This document shows positions 54,736 to 64,000 of a DNA stretch of 64,000 nt, piece after piece; the first letter of the stretch is position 1; the number at the start of each line of letters is the position of its first letter. Source of the DNA: Amphiura filiformis (lineage: Eukaryota; Echinodermata; Ophiuroidea; Amphilepidida; Amphiuridae); NCBI RefSeq assembly GCF_039555335.1, contig NC_092646.1, positions 30,519,680-30,583,679 on the forward strand. Direction: 5' to 3'. Below the pieces are notes generated by a model. The model saw nothing but the letters and a program-made list of their open reading frames with translations, made no database searches and was not told the origin of the DNA. Position numbers and translations under genes: made by a program.

Positions 54736-55984
54736 CCCAAAAGCAAACAATTATTTTTTTTTTGGCCTTATTGTCTAGTCTTCCTCGAGTCAGTAATTAA
54801 GATACCGTTTTTGATTGTACATTGTACATGTGGCCCATTCTCAGATAAAGCGTCCAAGTTTGGGCTCAGGAATTGCAAAATGCCAACCACGAAGAATTCG
54901 TGAAAATCATTCAGAATCGTAAACTTTAATAGTTTCAGAACACAAAACAATGCATGGGTGATTTTTCAACAATACTTCATTTTTGAGCAATATTACTTGT
55001 ACGCATTGGGGTAACGTATCAGTGGTAACGTATCTGTGAAGCCCTTTCCCACTTTTGTCTTAATCGTGCAAGTGTAAAACTTACCGACTTAATACCCATA
55101 CTTGATCAGTCATCACCCAATGTACTAAAGTCTGGTATGGTATTTGGCTTCATTTATCACAGCGTGTTTTCCGAGGGGAGTAGAATTTAGGTAACGTATC
55201 TGTGAACGCATGAACGTAACGTCAGGATTTTTTGCCATTAATAGACCTGATTTTTTTACTTTGAAACCATTGTGTTATGTACCACATATATAATATAACT
55301 ATAGAGCCTGCTTGAACCATAACATATGGGAACATTCATATAGCCAGTTATTTTGACAGATTGTTATTCATTAGAAATATGGTAACGTATTCTGTGAACA
55401 ATTTGGCGACATAGTCTCAAAGACCTGTTGGAAAAATTTAATAACTGCGTTGTGATGTTTTATACTTTATAATTAGGGCATGATACCACTAATGAAAAGT
55501 ACCTATATTCCATTATTCTGCGCGCATGCTTAACGAACAGGGGCACATTATACGGAGCGTACCTTGGCTGGCGACATGGAGGAAAACAATGGACATGCAT
55601 AATCAGCTTTATTGTTTTATACTTTCTAGGCATGTTACAACCTCCAGCCCCACACATTTTAGAAAGCAACTCCTAAGTATTAGTTATATTAATAAAAGTC
55701 ATTTCTTTCTGACGAAACAAGTCTGAATACGACTTGACACTATGGGCGACACAGATTTGGCTTTTTGGACACTTTATCGGAGAATGTGCCATGTACATAC
55801 ATGTATGTATCTCTATGTAATGATGAACGTATGAAAGTATGCATTTTCAGAAAGGAAATGATGCCAGGAATTCAACAAGCATTAACAGATTCCTGCTAAA
55901 ATTAACAGTTTTATGAGAAAGGAAAGGAAGGTACATGTATACAAACTATATATCTGAAGTGCCAGGAATGTGCCTCGGCCATGT

Positions 55985-56610
55985 TAAAAGTACAATGTAG
56001 GGGCCTTTCTGGTAAAAAATATGGGGTTATGCAGTGTATGCCTGAATAAAAATGGGGTCATTTGGTATGAAACTTTGGGGTAACTGAACTGTAAAATGAT
56101 GATCAATGGGTACAAGATTGCCAAAAGGGGGCCATTGAGTACAAACATGTAAAATACATAGTGCAAACAAGGCTCCCCCAGGCTTTTTTTACCCCATGGT
56201 TGCCAAGTTTTGGCTCCTGGTGTGTCCAATATTTTACACTACCAGGAGCCATCTTTGGGACCAGAAGCTCATTTTAGCTCCTGGTCCAGGCATACTTATA
56301 AGGCCTGAGTGCAAAAGCACTAATGCCCCACCTGAAAAAGGTGGGTCATTGGGCACTTGATTTTGGATACTATAATAAAAAAAAGGGGATGAAATTAGGG
56401 GGACGCGGCGCCGCTCTGTAAAAATATGGGAGGGCGTACCGGGGTGCCCCCCTAAATACGCCCCTGTCATTTGGGTAGCAGGAAATAAGAAAAAGGGAGG
56501 GTCATTGAGTACCTGAATTTTTTACAGGGGGTCATTGGGTATTTATAGGTACAGGTACATGTAGTCCGGTAACACAAAAAGGGGGGGGGGTCATAATTGG
56601 GTACAACACA
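55985..56610 (+). repeat. Degenerate GGGGTCATTGGGTAC tandem stretch
   Basis: GGGGTCATTTGGTATG, GGGGCCATTGAGTACA, GGGTCATTGGGCACTT, GGGTCATTGAGTACCTG, GGGGTCATTGGGTATTTA and GGGGTCATAATTGGGTAC recur irregularly. Resembles 14760-15175 and 16724-17180 in style. Non-coding. Confidence 0.65.
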
Positions 56611-56715
56611 GTTTGAAAAGGGGGTCTATCCTGAGGCTCATGCTGCATATCCATTGTGGAAGTCCCGCTGGACAATGCTCGTCACCCGGGGCTTGTCAAT
56701 TTCACTTGTCCCTAA

Positions 56716-56782
56716 AATGTGTGATATGGGTGCAGAAATTCAAATTTGTATAAATTTCTGCACCCAAAAATATCACACATGG
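56716..56782. repeat. Hairpin GTGTGATATGGGTGCAGAAA
   Basis: TGTGTGATATGGGTGCAGAA and ATTTCTGCACCCAAAAATAT then CACACA are complementary over about 25 bp with small bulges. Possibly a MITE core. 56783-57054 is otherwise featureless. Confidence 0.7.
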
Positions 56783-57062
56783 ATAATTGAAATATTTTAA
56801 GGACAATAATTTGTCACATGATGATACTTGAGAGCAGATTGTATTCAAGTCTTGTGACTCTGAGTCTTACCAGGTTGGCTGTGTAAAGTAAATGGGAGTT
56901 GCTACAACAGTCAGCCATTTGTAAAGAAGGAAAACATTGAATAACGTTGGGCGTGGCTTTGCATTTCCTGTGCACAGAGAAGATATCTAACCCTTCCCAG
57001 AATCCTTTGCAACATGATTCATCACCTCATTCCGGCACTCCATGTATCCGTGGGCACTCATG

Positions 57063-57248
57063 CAGGGACTTAGCTAGTGGCCCGTCGGCCCATCTTTTTC
57101 GATGGGCAATTGTCATTCGAGACGGGCAAAAAATGGCAATTTTGGACCATTTTACACTTTTTAGGCCATTTTGGGTGATTTTGACCATTTTCGACGGGCA
57201 CTGTTGTTCAAAACGACGGGCAACTTCAAAATCCTAGCAAAGTCCCTG
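57063..57248. mobile_element. hAT-like MITE, exact 8-bp TSD CACTCATG
   Basis: CAGGGACTTAGCTAG / CTAGCAAAGTCCCTG ends, CACTCATG on both sides (57055-57062, 57249-57256). 186 bp with GACGGGCAAAAAATGGCAAT-type subrepeats. Confidence 0.93.
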
Positions 57249-57518
57249 CACTCATGCTCGTTGGCGAACTTTGAACATTCCTCGTTTTGCATTAACGGAC
57301 AGACTGCATGATACCAAAATGATTTTTTTCCACAAAATCTTTTTTATAAAATATTGTTTGGCTGCCCTTCCAAGACAAAAATTTGGAGGGTCGATAGAAC
57401 TTCCTCATTTTGAAAAGGCTAGTATTGACAAATGCTTGATCATTTTACAGTAAAAAATTGTGTATTTTTGGACTGAATTCAAATGGAATATTTACTTGTG
57501 ACTGTGTTTAATCAAATA

Positions 57519-57740
57519 CCGTAAAACCTCGTCTACAAGCATATATAGTTTTTTTGATGAACGTTAAATTAATACGATACATGCGTAAATATGCCAATAC
57601 AATAGAATTGGTCTTACAATAATACTTATTTGTATATGCTTGGACCTGTCATTTATGTGCTCAAACTCCATAATGGCGACTGGATTAATTAAGTTTTCAT
57701 CAGAAGCACTTTATATGCTTGTAGATATGAGGTTTTACGG
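57519..57740. mobile_element. TA-flanked MITE CCGTAAAACCTC
   Basis: CCGTAAAACCTCGTCTACAA / GCTTGTAGATATGAGGTTTTACGG-type ends, TA on both sides (57517-57518, 57741-57742). 222 bp, Tc1/mariner-type. Confidence 0.9.
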
Positions 57741-57930
57741 TATTCATTCAATAAATAAAATGCGTTAATTATAAATATAAAATGTCCTTGATACTGTCTA
57801 AATTTAAAGTTTCTTTTAAACAGTGATTTAAAAAAAATCCCGACCCAAGATTTCTCATTTTTTTGGTCGGTCGCTGAGGGCAACCAAACATGTTTTTTGG
57901 CCTAACTTTTATGAATACATGTTTGATCTA

Positions 57931-58534
57931 TTAAGGGATGGGGTATGAACATTTGGACAGTATTTGTGGGAGCACATCAGACATATCGAATTGCATTCTG
58001 AATACGAAGAATGGCCTTCTGATATCAAATAATTTTGATTTTTTGAAATTCACAATGTAATACACATTTTATGGCAAATGATTAAAAAATGATATTTTTG
58101 ATATTTAACAGTACTCGAAGTAAACTTTATAAATCTGATGATTTATACTTAAAGTGTATATACATGTATGTACATGTAGGTGGGATGAAAAGCCGATGAT
58201 CAATTGAAAATTTTGACCTTTCGTATTGAAGATACAGATTTTTTTCCTAAAAATTAGGTCTTTTGGGGGAAAAAATCCATATCTTTTGATATGAAAGGTC
58301 AAAATTTTCAATTGATCGTCAGCTTTTCCTCCCAGCTACATACACTTTAAGAATATATCATTAGATTTATAAAATTTGTCATAAAAATTTGTATTATATC
58401 ATGAATTTCAAAAAATGAAAATTATTTGATATCAGAAAGGCATTCTTCGTATTCAGAATGCAATTCGATATATCTGATGTGCTCTCATGTCACACAAAAA
58501 AATACTGTCAAAATGCTCATTCCAGATCCCTTAA
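57931..58534. mobile_element. Full-length palindromic MITE, TTAA ends
   Basis: TTAAGGGATGGGGTATGAAC at the left and CATTCCAGATCCCTTAA at the right. Arms of about 250 bp include GACAGTATTTGTGGGAGCAC, ATTGCATTCTGAATACGAAG and GATCAATTGAAAATTTTGAC, each mirrored in order. Relatives: 30055-30480 and the half copy at 59799-60133. Confidence 0.88.
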
Positions 58535-58626
58535 TATTAGAGCACCAACCTTGAAAATAACGTAGCTAAATGTGAATTTTAATTAGCAATGTCCATCCCT
58601 GACACAAGTTGCTGACACCCTTAGGG

Positions 58627-58980
58627 CCCGGGGGGGTCACTCCCATTGTGGCCTGTACATGTACACCATCCGCGATAATCAACTTTTGAAAAGCACCTTA
58701 AACAAGGATTTAACCCTTAGCTAAAACAATGCCATAAACAGGTGTTTTCACACCCTAAACAGGGATTTTATTCCTTGCATCAAATTTCATACCCTAAATT
58801 TCATTTCCGCGTATTAGCAATTGCAATTTTGCTACCATTTTTTCCAATATTTTATGTTTTTGACACCCTAAGCTAAGCGTTACTGCAGCGTATCGTGCCT
58901 ACCCCGAAAAAAACTACCCTTTTACGCTTTTTATTATCGGGGATGGTGTACAGGCCACAATGGGAGTGACCCCCCGGTCT
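58627..58980. mobile_element. MITE CCGGGGGGTCACTCCCATTG, only in copy 1
   Basis: GGGGGGTCACTCCCATTGTG then GCCTGTACA is mirrored by TGTACAGGCCACAATGGGAG then TGACCCCCC. TTAGGG borders both sides (58621-58626, 58981-58986), and copy 2 has a single TTAGGG at the matching point, so the insertion is proved by its empty site. 354 bp. Confidence 0.9.
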
Positions 58981-60289
58981 TTAGGGGCCCTTCAGCAATA
59001 TAAAAAAAGGCCTGTTCTGCAATACTGGATGTATTTTCAACTGTTTCTTTCATATTTTCAGTTAGTACTCATCATGCTCATACATGTAGTACTAGCGATA
59101 TTGTCCAAAACTGTGATGTGGCAATATCAGTAGTAGAAATTTTATCAATCAAATTTTTCACAAAGATGTTTCATTTATTTCACCATGCTTATATTTAACT
59201 CTTAAAACCAGCAGCAATCGGCCTCTTCTACATGTACAGTACAATTACAGATTCCGTGGTACAATGGGCACTGTCACTAAAATCACTCACTGTGCGTTTC
59301 TTTCTCTAAATATTAGGGCTATGCATGTGCATATAGGTCAGGTGGTACTAATCTACTGAATATCACTTTGTCACATGATAACAGGTTGTAAAGATAGTCT
59401 TGTGATTCTGACCACAGATATTGGAATGCATGTGTTCCAATATCTGTCTTCAGACTCATAAACTTAAGGCTGGGTGGGCAAAGTATAATTAGGGAGTTGC
59501 CACAGCCGCCCACAGTCAATAAAATGAGGAAAAATTTGATTTCCTTGGTCTTTTAATTGCGCTAGCATTTATAAATATGTTAGGGCCTACATGTACATTT
59601 ACATAAGGCACTTGAAACTTGATTCTGAGTTTAGTGTCCACCGCCCCGCGTTATGAATTTTGTGCCGCGTTTGAGATGTAAAATCTGAAAATAATTCATT
59701 ATTTTGCAAATTACTACTAAACCAGAAAGAAAATTTGTTCTGCAAAATTTTTAAACACTTTTTTTTTGTATTTGATTTTTCACCAAAATACCAAAAATAT
59801 TAGGTCTTTTGGGGGAAAAATCCATATCTTCAATATGAAAGGTCAAAATTTTCAATTGATCGTCAGCCTTTCCTCCCAGCTACATACACTTTAAGAATAT
59901 ATCATTAGATTTATAAAATTTACTTGAGGACTGTTATATATCAAAAATTTGAAAAATATCAAATTTTAATAATTTGTCATAAAAATTTGTATTATATCGT
60001 GAATTTCAAAAAAATGAAAATTATTTGATAACAGAAAGACATTCTTCGTATTCAGAATGCAATTCGATATGTCTGATGTGCTCTCATGTCCCACAAAAAA
60101 ATACTGTCAAAATGCTCATTCCAGATCCCTTAATATCAGAGCACCAACTTTGAAAATAACATAGCTAAATGTGAATTTTAATTAGCAATGTCCATCCCTG
60201 ACACAAGTTGTTGACACCCTTAGGGGCCCTTCAGCAATATAAAAGGCCTGTTCTGCAATACTGGACGTATTTTCAACTGTTTAGTACTT

Positions 60290-60551
60290 AAGCCAAAAAA
60301 AAAAAAAAAAGGTTTGTCTCACAGCTCGCGCGCGCATTTGTAAAATCATGAGATTTTGAAAAAAAGAAATGCAGAATTTTTTTTTATTTCAAAATTATTT
60401 TTTTTTAGTTTTTCCAGAAAAATTTCGGCGAAATTCAGATTTTTTCTCAAAATACCAAGTTGGGAATAAAAAAAAAAATTAAAAAAATCGCATTTTGCAT
60501 TTGTTTTCAAACCACTCGTGAGCTTTGAGACAAACCATTATTTTTTTCGCT
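60290..60551. mobile_element. MITE GGTTTGTCTCACAGCTCGCG, only in copy 2
   Basis: AAGCC, an A run and GGTTTGTCTCACAGCTCGCG at the left; CACTCGTGAGCTTTGAGACA then AACC, a T run and CGCTT at the right. TA on each side. Copy 1 lacks it. Confidence 0.78.
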
Positions 60552-61661
60552 TTATAATACTAGCGATATTGTCCAAAACTGTGATGTGGCAATATCAGTA
60601 GTAGAAATTTTATCAATCAAATTTTTCACAAAGATGTTTCATTTATTTCACCATGCTTATATTTAACTCTTAAAACCAGCAGCAATCAGCCTCTTCTACA
60701 TGTACAGTACAATTACAGATTCTGTAGTACAATGGGCACTGTCACTAAAATCACTCACTGTGCGTTTCTTTCTCTAAATATTAGCGCTATGCATGTGTAT
60801 ATACATGTAGGTCAGGTGGTACTAATCTACTGAATATCACTTTGTCACATGATAACAGGTTGTAAAGATAGTCTTGTGATTCTGAACACAGATATTTGAA
60901 CACATGTGTTCCAATATCTGTCTTCTGACTCATAAACTTAAGGCTGGGTGGGCAAAGTCAATAAAATGAGGAAAAATTTGATTTCCTTGGTCTTTTAATT
61001 GCGCTAGCATTTATAAATACTATAAATGTTACATTTACATAAGGCACTTGATACTTGATTCTGAGTTTAGTGTCCACCGCCCTGCGTTATGAATTTTGTG
61101 CTGCGTTTGAGATGTAAAATCTGAAAATAATTCATTATTTTGCAAATTACTACTAAACCAGAAAGAAAATTTGTTCTGCAAAATTTTTAAACCCTTTTTT
61201 TTGTATTTGAACCCTTCAAACACTATAGAAAGCCTTGAGAACTATTAGATGAATCCATCTAAATATTTTAGCATTAAAAATATACAGGTTTTTGACCCTT
61301 GCTCTATCCAATTATTTCAATTATACCTTTGGGATACCAGAGTAGGCTAGAAGAGAAATCAACCTAACCAAAATGTTTTTACCAGATTGTTGATGTTGTA
61401 AATAATTTAACTAGGAAATACCTAGTTTTGACAAATTGGTGTCAAAAATTTATTTCATAATGTTCTGCATGATTGTTATTTTGTATTTAATGAGTCAACC
61501 CCTCACCCCCCCCATTTCCTCCTATCCTCAAATGTATACGGAGAGGTTAGTACAAATTGGAGTGAAGAAGACTGGCATGGTATAGGCCTACTTAGGAATA
61601 CATTTAGTTTGTTTTAAAACTTGAAAAAAAAAAATCAAGATAATTATACTTTTATAAATGT

Positions 61662-62060
61662 TTAGGCCAATTACAATTGATCCTTAGTTTCCTGTTTCCC
61701 TCGCGCATCCAAAATCAAGAATGGAAAAATATTTAATTATTTTATTTATATTTTGGATTTTCTCTTTTAAAATAAAGTTAAATGACTCCCATTTGCTACT
61801 TTCTGACTTTGATCATATCAACAATAATGATGAATAAACAAAGAACATAACTGTACCATTACTTATGTATAAAATCAAACATAGTTGTAAAATAATTAAA
61901 TGCTTGTCCCTTGTCTCTAAACGGGTTGATGTAGGTTGCGACCACTTGTTTTAAAATAAAGAAAATAAAAGATAATTAATAATTAATAATTAAAAGTCGC
62001 CTCATCCCTTGTTTTCAACCATGAAACAGGAAACTAAGAATTAATTGTGAAGGGCCTTAT
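61662..62060. mobile_element. MITE with AGTTTCCTGTTTC subterminal repeats
   Basis: TTAGGCCAATTACAATTGAT then CCTTAGTTTCCTGTTTC at the left, mirrored by GAAACAGGAAACTAAGAATT...GAAGGGCCTTA at the right. About 400 bp, AT-rich. Confidence 0.82.
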
Positions 62061-62324
62061 GTGTGTTTGTGACATTATATTGCGACTGACGATACCCAAT
62101 TAGAATGAACAAAAGCGCATAAGCATTGGTAAAAGGCCGCTGATAATGAAACCTTGAAAATAATGAGTAATGAAATAGTTGCCTCATTATGAGCTGAAAA
62201 AAATGGGATGCTAAATAATTAAACTCAACATGAAGTTTCAATAGCCTAATGTGTAACCATGGTAACATGCCTCACCAGGTTGTTAGTCCTTAATTGCTGA
62301 TTTTGATTGGTCAGTGGTGAAATA

Positions 62325-62520
62325 CTAATTCATATCGAGGGTTGAGAGCCAGAAAGCCTTAACTCCTTTGTGAGTTACGGCTTTCTGCTTTGCTCAATCC
62401 TCGATATAAATCTGTCAAATCTGCATGACTAGTGTTGGCTGATCCAACCCAAGATCGGATCTGCCGATCTCCGATCTGAAAATTAGCAGATCGGGCCGAT
62501 CCGATCCCGATTCAGATTCC
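62325..62520. repeat. Hairpin (ATATCGAGGGTTGAG) followed by GATCGG-rich stretch
   Basis: ATATCGAGGGTTGAG...AGAAAGCCTTAACTC pairs with GAGTTACGGCTTTCT...CTCAATCCTCGATAT (62332-62408). 62438-62515 then packs GATCGGATCTGCCGATC, CTCCGATCTG and AGATCGGGCCGATCCGATC, resembling the GATCGG-rich end of a DNA transposon. Confidence 0.65.
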
Positions 62521-62689
62521 TTAAATGTTATTTTACAACCAGTACAAGTTCATTCAAGTCGGGCCCCAGTAATGTTAACAGTCAAAGCTTAATTCCCCAA
62601 ACCTGTAACTATGTAATATGATGACCGTTTTTAGAGGTTTTTCATGTCAATATCAACCCAAATAAAACTAGAGTCAACAGACGCTGAAT

Positions 62690-64000
62690 ACAAGCCGCAA
62701 TTTGACCCCTATAACTTGACCCCTGGGTTACGGATGGGGTCAACTGCTCTTGCATTGTGCTTAGGATGTCATAAGAAATATTCCTGGTGAATTTCAGCTT
62801 AATCGGAACTTATACATGGATTTTGATTTTTGAAAATTTTGATTGACCTTTTGACCCCTTAATGACCTTTGACCTCAATGAAAAAAAAAAACCTTATGTA
62901 AACCGACAAAATGCATTGTTCCAATTTTAATTAAAAAATTCTACTATGTTTAGTTGTCGAGATAAAAATTCTTGAAGTTATTTAGCTAAAAACAGGAAGT
63001 GACCCCTTAATGACCTTTGACCCCTTAAAATAAAAATACCATGCATACATCAGGTAACACTGATTCATGTATGATGGTTATATTACTCTGGTCTGTCTAC
63101 ATTTTGAGACAAAATTTTTTGAACATTTTTGATAATTTTGGTTTTTGACCGAAGTAACCCCTTAATGACCTTTGACCCCAAAACTGTAGGCATCCTAAAG
63201 ACCCTGGCTAGTAGCGATGCATGTGTGCTAATGGCGACTCTCTGCTATGTAATTTGTAAAGACAGTGATTTTTAAATATTTTTAGACTTTGACCGAAATG
63301 ACCCCTTAATGACCTTTGACCTCTTATCTGAGCACACCCTATAGACACCGAATAAAGTCGAGTCACATGATATAACCATGTCCCCATCGCATAGGATAGC
63401 ATTTTTGTGAAATCACATTTTTGACCATTATAGCTAGGTCAAAGGTCACAGCGAGGTCAAAGTCAAATGGAAGGTTTGACCTAGCCCAATGGTCATTTGG
63501 GTCAACTTTGGTTGAAATCTGTCAAACCCTTGCGGAGCTACATGCAGTTGATTGCGGTTGCCAGAAGAAAGAAAGAACTAGATCTGGCTACAGATCTGGA
63601 CCTAGCTGGGCGGAAATGCCAGTCTTAAAGTTTGACCTTTGACCGGCTATTATTTGATGTCAGTGATTGATATTATGGACATCTCACACCATTAATGGTG
63701 CATCACTGTAGCATGTAGGGGCTTTATCCGTCTTCCATAGGCTGAGATACAGCTACTTTTCCGTAATTTTAAACATTTTTTGCAAATTTGATGTTTTGAC
63801 CTTCTTAATGACCTTTGACCCCAATATAAAAAAACCTCATATACACCGAGAAAATGCATTGTTACAGTTTAAATAAAAAAAATCTACTATGCTTAGTTAT
63901 GGAGATAAAAATTCTTGAAGTTATTTAGCTTCAAACCGGAAATGACGTCTAAATGACCTTTGACCAAAATAATAAAAATACCGTGCATACATCGAGTAAC
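62690..64000 (+). repeat. Dispersed or tandem repeat with many TGACCTTTGACC motifs, runs off the window
   Basis: Blocks such as AATGCATTGTTCCAATTTTA, TCTACTATGTTTAGTTGT-like, ATAAAAATTCTTGAAGTTAT and AAAATACCATGCATACATC recur about 945 bp apart (62860-63060 versus 63805-64000). TGACCTTTGACC or its complement occurs at 62863, 63011, 63166, 63310, 63437, 63633, 63809 and 63954, usually preceded by CCCCTTAA. No coding frame. Confidence 0.75.

Larger units (their letters stand above)
58252..61215 (+). repeat. Tandem segmental duplication, about 1.4-1.5 kb per copy
   Basis: Copy 1 (58252-59795) and copy 2 (59799-61215) both run from ATTAGGTCTTTTGGGGGAAA, through GTCCATCCCTGACACAAGTT, GGGCACTGTCACTAAAATCA and CTTAAGGCTGGGTGGGCAAA, to TTGTTCTGCAAAATTTTTAA. 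Differences: a MITE at 58627-58980 only in copy 1, a different insertion at 60290-60551 only in copy 2, and deletions of about 60 bp in copy 1 and 30 bp in copy 2. No coding content. Confidence 0.92.

Overview
This is an AT-rich, repeat-saturated stretch of animal (metazoan) nuclear DNA. It has spliced genes with GT-AG introns, nested cut-and-paste transposons, MITEs (miniature inverted-repeat transposable elements), minisatellites, and almost no coding density. The mix of many palindromic MITEs, a Penelope-like element, a Tc1/mariner relative and a foldback element suits a marine invertebrate deuterostome such as an echinoderm or hemichordate. That assignment is inference and cannot be settled from the window alone.

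One gene is complete. RWDD1 (RWD domain protein, DFRP2/Gir2 family) lies on the minus strand from 50278 down to 26931. Seven coding exons (73, 75, 134, 150, 124, 63 and 80 bp) join in frame to 232 codons plus stop, every junction is GT-AG, and the conceptual protein aligns end to end with the vertebrate family. A second gene is only entered: a 28-codon first coding exon on the plus strand (54314-54397) resembles the N-terminus of an ABCA-type ABC transporter. It is head-to-head with RWDD1, and its later exons must lie beyond 64000.

By region: 1-26.9 kb has no gene. It holds simple repeats (polypurine 905-1275, GAAA array 13306-13735), a 108-bp tandem array (6.1-6.7 kb), a roughly 170/195-bp satellite (19.0-20.4 kb), many MITEs and a decayed Penelope-like element (25.7-26.1 kb). 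RWDD1 fills 26.9-50.3 kb. Its intron 2 holds the most striking feature: a minisatellite of about 161 bp whose unit copies the last 49 bp of exon 2 plus its GT splice donor, so 24 intact donor sites stand in a row (37900-41695). Next to it are two decayed copies of exon 3. Intron 3 carries a 2.4-kb DD41D Tc1/mariner-type transposon nested in a MITE. Intron 1 carries a foldback element of about 1 kb with tandemly repeated arms (43758-44806). From 50.3 to 64 kb there are more MITEs, several with exact 8-bp hAT-type target duplications, a tandem segmental duplication with different insertions in each copy (58.25-61.2 kb), and at the right edge a repeat with eight DR1-type TGACCTTTGACC motifs.

Most open frames longer than 60 codons here are chance frames in repeats. 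Besides RWDD1 and the ABCA-like exon, only the transposase and Penelope fragments have recognisable protein content, and both are broken.
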